From positions 1 through 64,000 of the forward strand of contig CAXYMM010000001.1 in NCBI GenBank assembly GCA_964289745.1: a stretch of 64,000 nucleotides of DNA. The letters run 5' to 3'. Position numbers and translations under genes: made by a program. Below the pieces are notes generated by a model, which was not told the DNA's origin, searched no databases, and saw only the letters and a program-made list of their open reading frames with translations. Origin of the DNA: Ekhidna sp964289745 (GTDB taxonomy: Bacteria; Bacteroidota; Bacteroidia; Cytophagales; Cyclobacteriaceae). Positions within the stretch are counted from its first letter, which is position 1. Each line of letters opens with the position of its first letter. Positions 32,473 through 40,071 of the stretch are shown piece by piece.

Positions 32473-33444
32473 TTGAATTAGGCATTTAATACATACGAAT
32501 AATTTGGTAAGGTTGAGGACGTCTTTGCACCATTCTTATCAAGAGGTTTTCAAAGATATCCTCTTTCATAAAAGAGCGATTAAACCGATAAACGTATTGA
32601 TCGATGTATGCTTGCAGGTTCCTTACCGAATGGTGTATGCCTCTCAGCCAGGCTTTGAACATCATAATAGCCCGATGCATCTCGGGGAAATTTTCGCCTT
32701 TAGTCCCACTATTTTCTTGAACAAGGAATGGAAATGCTTTTTTCAGGGGCTTGTAACCTGTCCAACCATCGGTACGGATCAAAGATTTGGGACAGACATG
32801 TGCCTCAAAGAGTTGTTTTAATGAATCGCTGCTACCGTCGGTGATCACCTTACCATACATTCTGGAAATACCCTTACCGCTCTTACGTTCTATGGCAATA
32901 GCCATGAGCTTTTTTCTCTTATTCTGCCTTCCACGAGTGTTTTTATCCTCTCCACCTACTACTGTTTCGTCTACTTCCACTAATCCTTTCAGTGGATGCT
33001 GTCCACTACTACTCATCGCCTTCATCACTTTTTGTTGAAACAGCCAACAAGTCTTTTGACGTAGTGCCAGTTTCCTGCTCAACTCAGTACTGGCTATCCC
33101 TTTCTTATTAGTAGACATGTAGTAGATGATGTAAAAGGCTTTCAGCAAAGGAAATTTAACTTTATGGAATAAGGTACTACTGGTAGGAGATGATTGATAC
33201 TTACACTTGGTACACTGACGGGAATAAGGACGACTACCTCCACAATAGCGATTGTTGCCACAACGCTCACACACAAAACCGTTAGGCCATTTAAGGCTGG
33301 CCAGATAATCCATGCAGGCTTGGTCATTGGGAAAACGTTGCTGAAACTCGAAAATACTTAGGCTTTTATACTTTTGCTCCATGAAAAATCTATGTTTATT
33401 AGTTTTCACTAAGATAGTTAGTATTTTCTAAATGCCTACTTCAA
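32473..33444 (-). mobile_element. IS1595-family insertion sequence (ISXO2-like)
   Basis: A 972-base element with one transposase gene on the minus strand. Terminal inverted repeats are TTGAATTAGGCATTTA on the left and, inverted, TTGAAGTAGGCATTTA on the right, with one mismatch over 16 bases. Both ends are flanked by the direct repeat TAAATTTA (32465-32472 and 33445-33452), eight bases as expected for IS1595 target duplication; because it is palindromic it also looks like a longer inverted repeat. The right boundary lies directly next to the promoter-like element of lipoprotein copy 2. Confidence 0.88.
32486..33409 (-). CDS. IS1595-family transposase (ISXO2-like DDE domain)
   Basis: A 307-residue transposase. 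The N-terminal zinc-ribbon is intact (FVCERCGNNRYC...RQCTKCKYQSS, two CxxC pairs), followed by a helix-turn-helix region (GIASTELSRKLALRQKTCWL) and the DDE-type catalytic domain, with LVEVDETVVGGEDKN as first aspartate, LIRTDGWTGYKPLKKA as second and the HHSVRNLQAYIDQYVYRFNR segment near the end. No frameshift or stop interrupts it, so the element may be active. Two upstream in-frame ATGs exist (MKTNKHRFF and MEQKYKSL); the second, ten codons in, gives the usual family start. Confidence 0.93.
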   Translation of the reverse strand: MKTNKHRFFMEQKYKSLSIFEFQQRFPNDQACMDYLASLKWPNGFVCERCGNNRYCGGSRPYSRQCTKCKYQSSPTSSTLFHKVKFPLLKAFYIIYYMSTNKKGIASTELSRKLALRQKTCWLFQQKVMKAMSSSGQHPLKGLVEVDETVVGGEDKNTRGRQNKRKKLMAIAIERKSGKGISRMYGKVITDGSSDSLKQLFEAHVCPKSLIRTDGWTGYKPLKKAFPFLVQENSGTKGENFPEMHRAIMMFKAWLRGIHHSVRNLQAYIDQYVYRFNRSFMKEDIFENLLIRMVQRRPQPYQIIRMY

Positions 33445-33452
33445 TAAATTTA

Positions 33453-33491
33453 TTTGCAAATACGATCCAATACCTTTATTCTTGTATTTTA
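33453..33491 (+). repeat. Upstream element shared by the two lipoprotein genes, copy 2
   Basis: TTTGCAAATACGATCCAATA followed by CCTTTATTCTTGTATTTTA matches 30606-30644. It begins one base after the right target duplication of the insertion sequence, so the element narrowly missed it on insertion. Confidence 0.55.
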
Positions 33492-33596
33492 TTATATCCT
33501 TTAATTAAAACCAAAGTCCAGATGAAAAATATTAATAAAACCAAAAGCGAAACGAAAAATTTTAAACTTATGGATAATCAAATCAAATTCAAACCT

Positions 33597-35036
33597 ATGA
33601 ATTTCAATCCCAAAACTTTTCTCTTCGCCATCCTATGCACTGCGGCCATCTTATGGGGTTGCAAGGGCGATGAACCCGTTACCCCTAAAGTAGAAGCCGA
33701 CTTTACCCTTACCTTCGGTTCAAAAGGGGTGGTAACCTTTAAAAACGCTTCTAAAAATGCCACTAGCTACGCATGGGACTTTGGCGATGGAAGCAAATCC
33801 ACAGAAGAAAACCCCACGCATACCTACACGAAAGACAGCACCTACACGGTAAAGCTCACCGCTACGAATGCAGGCGGATCGGCCGAGAAAACGCGAACGG
33901 TGACCATTTCCCTAGAAGGAACGAGCACCCAATTAGTGGCGAATTTTACCTTTGTAGTAGACGAAAAAACGGCAGGTAAAGTAACGTTTACCAACACGTC
34001 TGAAGGTGCGACCAGCTACGCTTGGGACTTTGGCGATGGAAACACTTCAACAGACGAAAACCCCGCCCATACCTATGCGAAGAACGACACTTATACCGTA
34101 AAACTCACCGCTACGAACGCAGGCGGATCGGATAACACAACGAAAGAGGTGACCATTACCAATACGGGAATTACGTCCATCGACCTAGCGGATTTGACCC
34201 AATTAACTATTCAAGAAAACAGTGCTAAAGACACCCAGATCGGGGAGGTAACGGCGACCGTAGCCAATACGGATGAAACGCCCGTTTATTCGATCAGGAG
34301 CCAAAGCCCAGCGGGAGCCATTGCTTTGGAGGGAAATAAAATGGTGGTAAATGATTCCAGCGTATTCGACCACGAGACCAACAAGGAGGTGACAGGCGAA
34401 ATACAGGGGACAGTAGCAGGTGTGTCGAAAACGGTAGCGTTTACGATTTCCATAACGAATGATCTTGGTGAAGCAATTAATATTCCAGATGCAAAGTTTA
34501 AAGCTAGATTACTATTAATTGATAGCCTTGACGCCAATGGAGATCAGGAAATTTCAGAATTGGAAGCCCGAGACTTTACTGGTAGAATTGGTGTAGAAGG
34601 GAGTGTCGCTAAAGACTTTACTGGAATTGAATATTTTACAAAGCTTACTGAGCTTTCTATAGAAACTAGTTATAATTTTTCATCAATAGATATTTCTCAA
34701 AACACCGCGCTTACTAAACTTATATTAGGTTCCAACCTATTAACAGAAATAGATGTTTCGAACAACACCGCACTTACTGAGCTTCTTATAAATTACACTA
34801 GATTAACAGAAATAGATGTATCCAGAAACACTATGCTTACTAAGTTTTGGTTAATTAGTAACAATGACTTAACAAAGGTCAATCTAGCGAATGGCAATAA
34901 CAATGCGATTGCTAACTTAGACTTGACAAATAATCCTAAGCTAGCCTGTGTGCAAGTGGATAAGTTACCTATTCCAGCAGCGTGGAATGGGAAGTATGAT
35001 GATATCAAAATATTTCAAACAGAAGCATGTCCTTAA
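33597..35036 (+). CDS. PKD/cadherin/EF-hand/leucine-rich lipoprotein, copy 2
   Basis: About 479 residues from the ATG of MNFNPKTFLFAILCTAAILW; the frame is open further upstream with ATGs at 33522 and 33570, but only 33597 puts the lipobox ILWGCKGDE in the right place. Two PKD domains (NATSYAWDFGDG and GATSYAWDFGDG) replace the three of copy 1. The cadherin-like domain (LTIQENSAKDTQIGEVTATV), the EF-hand loop DSLDANGDQEIS and the leucine-rich end (ALTKLILGSNLLTEIDVSNN) follow in the same order. The end LACVQVDKLPIPAAW...TEACP keeps the cysteine pair. Probably exposed on the outer membrane; ligand unknown. Confidence 0.85.
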   Translation: MNFNPKTFLFAILCTAAILWGCKGDEPVTPKVEADFTLTFGSKGVVTFKNASKNATSYAWDFGDGSKSTEENPTHTYTKDSTYTVKLTATNAGGSAEKTRTVTISLEGTSTQLVANFTFVVDEKTAGKVTFTNTSEGATSYAWDFGDGNTSTDENPAHTYAKNDTYTVKLTATNAGGSDNTTKEVTITNTGITSIDLADLTQLTIQENSAKDTQIGEVTATVANTDETPVYSIRSQSPAGAIALEGNKMVVNDSSVFDHETNKEVTGEIQGTVAGVSKTVAFTISITNDLGEAINIPDAKFKARLLLIDSLDANGDQEISELEARDFTGRIGVEGSVAKDFTGIEYFTKLTELSIETSYNFSSIDISQNTALTKLILGSNLLTEIDVSNNTALTELLINYTRLTEIDVSRNTMLTKFWLISNNDLTKVNLANGNNNAIANLDLTNNPKLACVQVDKLPIPAAWNGKYDDIKIFQTEACP

Positions 35037-35046
35037 AAAAGCGCAT

Positions 35047-35090
35047 CACAGCCCAGGCTTCGTTTTGCGGGGTTTAGGCGGTGTTTTTTC
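35047..35090 (+). terminator. Terminator after lipoprotein copy 2
   Basis: CACAGCC...GGCGGTG pairs imperfectly around a CG-rich loop and is followed by TTTTTTC. It shares GCGCATCAC and GGGGTTTAGGC with the terminator of copy 1, showing common descent of the 3' flanks. Confidence 0.55.
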
Positions 35091-35215
35091 TTAAAGCGGC
35101 GTAGCGGTTCTATCTGGAGCATACCAAAAAAGGACGTTTGTGAAGAAAGGGGGTCGCATGGGGGGGTGCTTTAGCATTGCGCAGCCAGAGGGAAAGAGTT
35201 ATTTTCCTTTCATCA

Positions 35216-36343
35216 CTAAAAATCCACAAACTCTTTCATGCGCTCGAAAAAGGATTTATCGCCTTTTCCCGGGCTAGGTTGAAAGTTAGCTGAATCTCTT
35301 AACGATTCAAGCATTTCTTTCTCTTGGGGGGAAAGTCTCTTCGGTGTCCATACGTTTACATGAACGAGTTGGTCGCCTTGGCCATACCCTTCGATGGATT
35401 TAATTCCTTTTCCACGTAGCCTAAGGATTTTCCCCGACTGCGTACCTGGCTCAATTTTAATTTTAACCATCCCGCCAATGGTTGGCACTTTTATGGACTG
35501 CCCTAACACCGCATCCACAAAATTGATATACAAATCGTAAATGATGTTATTTCCATCTCTTTTCAGAATTTCATCCTCCTGCTCTTCAATTACGATCAAC
35601 AGATCACCTGGGATTCCTCCGGCTACTTCATTGCCCTTTCCAGACATGGACAGTTGGATGCCGTCCGTAACGCCTACTGGTATTTTGATCGGGATAACCT
35701 CTTCTTCGCGTCGAAGACCTGAGCTGTCAACACCTGCTGCGCGGCTGGATACTGTCTGCCCACTGCCCCCGCAGGTCGGACAGGTGGAGGTGCTCATCAT
35801 TTGCCCCAGCATCGTGTTCATTACTTTCTGTACCTGACCCGAGCCGTTACAACTTGTACAGGTCTGAAACTTCGTATTGGGGTCTACAACAAGTCGGTTT
35901 ACTTTTATTTTTTTTTCTACCCCTTTAGCAATTTCCTCGAGAGTAAGCTTCAGCTTGATTCGAAGGTTGGTTCCTTTTCTGGTTCTTCTACCCCCTCTAC
36001 CGCCCCCGCCTCCAAAAAAACTTTCAAAGGGACTTCCGCCGCCGAAAATATCGCCAAACTGCGAGAAGATGTCATCCATATTCATGCTGCCACCTTCGAA
36101 GCCACCACCTGCAGCACCGCCTACCCCTTGATGGCCAAAACGATCGTATCGCTGTCGCTTTTCACTATTGCTCAATACATCGTACGCCTCTGCTGCTTCT
36201 TTAAATTTTTCTTCCGCTTCTCTATCGCCAGGATTTTTGTCTGGATGAAATTTAATGGCAATCTTTCGGTATGCCTTCTTCAACTCATCGGCAGTTGCCG
36301 ATCGGTCTACTTCTAATACTTGGTAATAATCTCTCTTTGACAT
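35216..36343 (-). CDS. dnaJ: Chaperone DnaJ with a reduced zinc-finger region
   Basis: A 375-residue Hsp40 co-chaperone of DnaK. The J domain is complete (DYYQVLEVDRSATADELKKA, with the HPD motif in FHPDKNPGD), followed by a long G/F linker containing GGGSPFESFFGGGGGRGG. The central zinc region holds only two CxxCxGxG motifs (CTSCNGSG and CPTCGGSG); the stretch where the other two normally lie reads SSRAAGVDSSGLRREEEVI. The C-terminal substrate domains follow normally. It is encoded two bases downstream of grpE in the same operon; dnaK is not in the window. Confidence 0.95.
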   Translation of the reverse strand: MSKRDYYQVLEVDRSATADELKKAYRKIAIKFHPDKNPGDREAEEKFKEAAEAYDVLSNSEKRQRYDRFGHQGVGGAAGGGFEGGSMNMDDIFSQFGDIFGGGSPFESFFGGGGGRGGRRTRKGTNLRIKLKLTLEEIAKGVEKKIKVNRLVVDPNTKFQTCTSCNGSGQVQKVMNTMLGQMMSTSTCPTCGGSGQTVSSRAAGVDSSGLRREEEVIPIKIPVGVTDGIQLSMSGKGNEVAGGIPGDLLIVIEEQEDEILKRDGNNIIYDLYINFVDAVLGQSIKVPTIGGMVKIKIEPGTQSGKILRLRGKGIKSIEGYGQGDQLVHVNVWTPKRLSPQEKEMLESLRDSANFQPSPGKGDKSFFERMKEFVDF

Positions 36344-36345
36344 AT

Positions 36346-36915
36346 CTACTGCTTCGCTCCCACCACCACTTTTGCAAATCTTACCACTACATCGCCCAGC
36401 TTATATCCAGGCTCTATTACATCTACTACCTTCCCTTCCAGCTTTTTCTCTGATGGTATTTGGGTGATGGCCTCGTGTACTTCATCGTCAAAGTCATCCC
36501 CTTTCTTTATTTTCATTTTTTTTAGGCCTTTTTGATCCAGCACGTTAGTAAGCTTGTTTTGAACAAGGGAAATACCTTCTTTCAATGACGCCACGTCTTC
36601 TGCAGATTCAGAGGCGGTTATTGCTCGCTCAAAATCATCCAAGACGGGAACAAGTTCGGACATGAGGTTCTTGTTGGCCGTAGCGATGAGTGCTAATTTT
36701 TCTTTGGAGGTTCTTCTTCTAAAGTTTTCAAATTCTGAATACAACCGCAAATACTTGTCTTTGGCTTCAGCCAGCTCGTCAGCTAACGGGTTCGGTTTAC
36801 GCTCTTCTTCTTTTGGCGGTTGTTCGCTCTGAGTTTCTTCTTTTTCAAGTACTTGCGTGTCTTGCGCTTTTTGCGATTCCAGAATAGCTTCTTTCGCTTT
36901 CTTTTTTTTGCTCAT
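36346..36915 (-). CDS. grpE: Nucleotide exchange factor GrpE
   Basis: A 189-residue GrpE, which releases ADP from DnaK. A charged, disordered N-terminal tail rich in K, E and Q leads into the long dimerisation coiled coil (LADELAEAKDKYLRLYSEFE, NFRRRTSKEKLAL) and the C-terminal beta wing with DFDDEVHEAITQIPSE and VDVIEPGYKLGDVVVRFAKV. It is the first gene of a grpE-dnaJ operon with a two-base gap. No HrcA-binding CIRCE inverted repeat was seen upstream. Confidence 0.95.
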   Translation of the reverse strand: MSKKKKAKEAILESQKAQDTQVLEKEETQSEQPPKEEERKPNPLADELAEAKDKYLRLYSEFENFRRRTSKEKLALIATANKNLMSELVPVLDDFERAITASESAEDVASLKEGISLVQNKLTNVLDQKGLKKMKIKKGDDFDDEVHEAITQIPSEKKLEGKVVDVIEPGYKLGDVVVRFAKVVVGAKQ

Positions 36916-36988
36916 GCTGTGCTGATTAATTAACTAATTTTTATCAAATGTCAATTTCTTTGCCAATGCGGCTTGATGTGTCAATCTG

Positions 36989-37978
36989 TCAGTTTTGGTT
37001 TAAGTATTTCCAGAGTTCATCTTTTAACGTTTGAATTCCCTGACCGGTTATACTTGAAATGAAGAGTGTTTTAATGTTGGGTAGTTCTTGTTTCAATTCA
37101 TGCATCAGTTCTTCATCCAATAAGTCAGCTTTAGAAACGGCAAGAAGCCTTTCCTTTTCCATCAACGCTGGATTGTGTTTTTTAAGTTCGTTCAAAAGAA
37201 TCGCATATTCTTTCTTTATGTTTATCGCGTCCGCTGGAATCATGAAAAGTAAGATGGAATTGCGTTCTATATGTCTTAAAAAACGATTACCCAGTCCTTT
37301 TCCCTCCGAAGCTCCTTCGATGATGCCTGGAATATCGGCCATGATGAAGGACATATCGTCCCTGTATTCGATTACCCCGAGGTTCGGAATCAATGTGGTA
37401 AAAGGGTAATTGGCGATCTCGGGCTTGGCTGCAGAAACCACGGATAGTAAGGTGGACTTTCCAGCGTTGGGAAAACCCACCAATCCCACATCTGCCAGTA
37501 CTTTCAGCTCCAAAATGATATGGGATTCTACTCCTTCAATGCCCGGCTGTGCATGCCGTGGTGCCTGATGGGTTGCGGTTTTAAAGTGAACATTTCCCAA
37601 GCCTCCTTTTCCGCCTGGCAAAAGAACCCTTTCCTCTCCTTCTTCAAGTATTTCTAAGATTTTTTCATTGGTTTCGGCATTGCGAGCCACCGTGCCAATG
37701 GGAACCTCCAGCACTATATTCTTCCCGTTTTTTCCAAAACGCTGCCCGCCTTCACCATTGCCGCCATTTTCGCCTTTGATGTGCTTACGGTACTTTAGAT
37801 GGATCAGTGTCCAGAGCTGACTATTGCCACGAAGCAGGATGCTTGCACCAAGACCCCCGTCACCGCCATCTGGCCCTCCTTTTGGCACAAATTTTTCTCG
37901 CCGAAAATGAACTGACCCTGCTCCGCCGTCACCCGATTTAGCATAGAACTTTACATAGTCAATGAAATTTGATCCCAT
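36989..37978 (-). CDS. obg: GTPase Obg/CgtA
   Basis: A 329-residue ribosome-associated GTPase involved in large-subunit assembly. The N-terminal glycine-rich Obg fold is clear (KSGDGGAGSVHFRREKFVPK then GGPDGGDGG). The G domain has G1 GFPNAGKSTLL, G2 around YPFTTL, G3 DIPGIIEGA, G4 SKAD and G5 in SSITGQG. It ends with the G domain and lacks the extra C-terminal OCT domain of some firmicute members. It lies 12 bases after adk on the same strand, so the two are probably co-transcribed. Confidence 0.96.
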   Translation of the reverse strand: MGSNFIDYVKFYAKSGDGGAGSVHFRREKFVPKGGPDGGDGGLGASILLRGNSQLWTLIHLKYRKHIKGENGGNGEGGQRFGKNGKNIVLEVPIGTVARNAETNEKILEILEEGEERVLLPGGKGGLGNVHFKTATHQAPRHAQPGIEGVESHIILELKVLADVGLVGFPNAGKSTLLSVVSAAKPEIANYPFTTLIPNLGVIEYRDDMSFIMADIPGIIEGASEGKGLGNRFLRHIERNSILLFMIPADAINIKKEYAILLNELKKHNPALMEKERLLAVSKADLLDEELMHELKQELPNIKTLFISSITGQGIQTLKDELWKYLNQN

Positions 37979-37990
37979 CGGAAAGTCGAC

Positions 37991-38563
37991 CTAAAAAGAA
38001 GAAATTTGAGCTTCAATAGCGTCAAAAATCATGTCAACAGATCCAACACCATCTACGGCAGAGAATTTTCCCTGCGCTTTATAATAATCAACCACTGGAG
38101 AGGTCTCTTTATTGTAAACGGCAATTCGATTATTGATTTTATCCTCGTCCTGATCGTCTACCCGACCAGAAGTCCTAGCACGTTTCTTTATTCTTGTCTT
38201 CAACTCACTTTCTGGAACTTCGAGCGCGATCATTCCCGAGATACCTAACTGATGTTTTTCAAGCATTTTATCCAAGGCATCCGCTTGATTGACCGTTCTG
38301 GGAAACCCGTCAAAAATGAATCCGCCAACCTTGGTGTTTTCCTGAATCTTATCTTCTACCATCCCAATTACTACTTCATCGGGGACTAAATTTCCAGCGT
38401 CAATGTAGCTTTTTGCCAACTGACCCAATTCAGTCCTCTCCCCCATATGCTTTCGGAAGAGGTCTCCGGTAGAAATATGGATCAAGGCATATTTGTCTAT
38501 AATGTTCTGACTCTGAGTTCCTTTACCTGCTCCCGGAGGGCCAAATAAAACAATATTTAGCAT
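37991..38563 (-). CDS. adk: Adenylate kinase
   Basis: A 190-residue adenylate kinase, which interconverts AMP, ATP and ADP. The P-loop is IVLFGPPGAGKGTQSQNI, the AMP-binding segment ISTGDLFRKH, and the FDGFPRTVNQADALD motif follows. The lid is the short form without zinc-binding cysteines (KKRARTSGRVDDQDEDKINN), normal for this group. It leads the adk-obg pair; a TATCTTTG -7-like element lies 22-29 bases before the start. Confidence 0.97.
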   Translation of the reverse strand: MLNIVLFGPPGAGKGTQSQNIIDKYALIHISTGDLFRKHMGERTELGQLAKSYIDAGNLVPDEVVIGMVEDKIQENTKVGGFIFDGFPRTVNQADALDKMLEKHQLGISGMIALEVPESELKTRIKKRARTSGRVDDQDEDKINNRIAVYNKETSPVVDYYKAQGKFSAVDGVGSVDMIFDAIEAQISSF

Positions 38564-38584
38564 GCGTTTACCTTATAAAGACGA

Positions 38585-38592
38585 CAAAGATA
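38585..38592 (-). promoter_or_regulatory. Possible Bacteroidota -7 element for adk-obg
   Basis: On the minus strand TATCTTTG matches the TAnnTTTG consensus and sits 22 bases ahead of the adk start. A clear -33 TTTG partner at the usual spacing was not found. Confidence 0.4.
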
Positions 38593-38656
38593 AAAGTACT
38601 TACTAAGATTTTAGTGCGCCTTAGCATCAAAAGAGTAACTAAGTTCGCTATCTATT

Positions 38657-39100
38657 ATGTCTGCGGCACTAAAATATTTTACTGTTTACTTTTTAAGTGG
38701 CTTAAAATTCATTTTGGGTCCGACTGCTGGCGTTGCAAATGATTTGCCTTTAGTGTCCATTATTTTATTAACGGCCTGTGGGATGATGACCACTATCTAC
38801 TTATTTACCTTTTTTGGTACGGAAATAAGAAATTTTGCCTTTCGCTTTCGCAAAAAAAACAGGGTGTTTTCCAAAAGGAACAGACGTTTTGTGAAAATTT
38901 GGAGGAAGTTTGGTCTTGAGGGAGTCTGTTTATTAACTCCTCTTATTTTGACTCCACCGGGTGGCGGATTGCTTGCTAATCTTTTAGCTCCCGACAAGAA
39001 AAAGCTCATAAAATGGATGTGGATTAGTGCTTTAGGGTGGAGCACGATTATTTCTGCGCTGGTAAAATACGCCTATTGGCTCATTGAAGATTTTATTTAG
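38657..39100 (+). CDS. Conserved membrane protein, 147 residues
   Basis: I recognise no characterised family, but the pattern recurs in Bacteroidota. It is an inner-membrane protein with about three hydrophobic helices: residues 10-30 (with LKFILGPTAGVANDLP), 34-52 (IILLTACGMMTTIYLFTFFG) and one near the C-terminus (MWISALGWSTIISALVKYAY). A basic central loop (RFRKKNRVFSKRNRRFVKIW) precedes LEGVCLLTPLILTPPGGGLL, a proline/glycine re-entrant-like segment suggestive of a small-protein exporter or DedA-like fold. It is convergent with serine dehydratase, overlapping its end by eight bases. Confidence 0.75.
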   Translation: MSAALKYFTVYFLSGLKFILGPTAGVANDLPLVSIILLTACGMMTTIYLFTFFGTEIRNFAFRFRKKNRVFSKRNRRFVKIWRKFGLEGVCLLTPLILTPPGGGLLANLLAPDKKKLIKWMWISALGWSTIISALVKYAYWLIEDFI

Positions 39101-40001
39101 TCTTCTTTTCCTGATCCATTATTTCAATATCATGAATCAGTACCTTTTTTGAAATAGACTGACCTGTGGAGGTAGCTGCTAACCCTCCTGTGGCCGTTTC
39201 TTTATATCGTGTCTCCATGCTTTGACCTACCTCTCCCATCGCATCTACACACTCATCTACTGGAATAATGGGGCTAACGTTCGCCAGTGCTATTTGGGCA
39301 GAAGAATTTGCAATGGCCGCAGCACTTGCATTCCGAACAACGCATGGAACTTCAACTAAGCCGGCAACTGGATCGCATACCAACCCCAGCATGCATTGTA
39401 TCGTAATGGCTACCGAATTGAATACTTGATCTATAGTGCCGCCAAGACAGTACGAAATGCCCGCTGATGCCATTGCGGCGGCGGCACCTGTTTCTGCCTG
39501 GCAGCCGCCAACAGCACCTGCTATGGAGGCTCTTTTTTCTAAAATCAAGGCAACGCCAGCACCAACTAATAAGGCCTCAAATATTTTACGATCCTTGATA
39601 TTGTGAATCTCCTGTAGCGTAAATAGAACCCCAGGTAATATCCCACTGGCACCCGCAGTAGGGGCGGCTACCACCCTTCCCATACATGAGTTAACTTCTT
39701 TTGCAGCGAGTGTACGAGCTACTAATTTTTGAAACTCAACGGATAATACCGCTTTAGGAAACTGCGCCACTTTCTTAGCACCATTGTTGATCATTCCTGA
39801 ATGTGAGGTCATATCTTCATTAAGCCCTGTATTAACCGCATCCTTCATTACTGAATACGCTTTGGAAATTCCAGCCCAAATTTCGTCTTCCGTTCTCCCT
39901 TTCTGAGCTAGTTCAAAATCAATAACAGGTCGATAAAGTGGCATATTATGACTTTGACACGCTTTTTTCCAAGATTCAAAACCATCAAACAAAACAGTCA
40001 T
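39093..40001 (-). CDS. L-serine ammonia-lyase, iron-sulfur-dependent, alpha domain
   Basis: A 302-residue protein equivalent to the alpha (C-terminal) part of the iron-sulfur L-serine dehydratase, which deaminates serine to pyruvate. The cluster cysteines sit in SCMGRVVAAPTAGASGILPG, GAVGGCQAETGAAAAMASAG and LVCDPVAGLVEVPCVVRN. An N-terminal extension with MPLYRPVIDFELAQKGRTE is typical of this one-subunit Bacteroidota form. The beta part is not encoded next to it. It is divergent from hemE, 70 bases away. Confidence 0.9.
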   Translation of the reverse strand: MTVLFDGFESWKKACQSHNMPLYRPVIDFELAQKGRTEDEIWAGISKAYSVMKDAVNTGLNEDMTSHSGMINNGAKKVAQFPKAVLSVEFQKLVARTLAAKEVNSCMGRVVAAPTAGASGILPGVLFTLQEIHNIKDRKIFEALLVGAGVALILEKRASIAGAVGGCQAETGAAAAMASAGISYCLGGTIDQVFNSVAITIQCMLGLVCDPVAGLVEVPCVVRNASAAAIANSSAQIALANVSPIIPVDECVDAMGEVGQSMETRYKETATGGLAATSTGQSISKKVLIHDIEIMDQEKKTK

Positions 40002-40071
40002 AACTCAAAAATAATATCATAAAGATGACTTAATTTAATAACGTTTATCCAGTGTTTTTTAATTTGGCCTA

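Noticed and set aside
32466..33451. 23-base inverted repeats at the IS ends
   Set aside because: The outer part is a palindromic eight-base direct repeat, better explained as target duplication; only 16 bases belong to the element.
35541..36453. Several plus-strand frames of 60 to 171 codons opposite dnaJ and grpE
   Set aside because: Shadows of strongly supported dnaJ and grpE.
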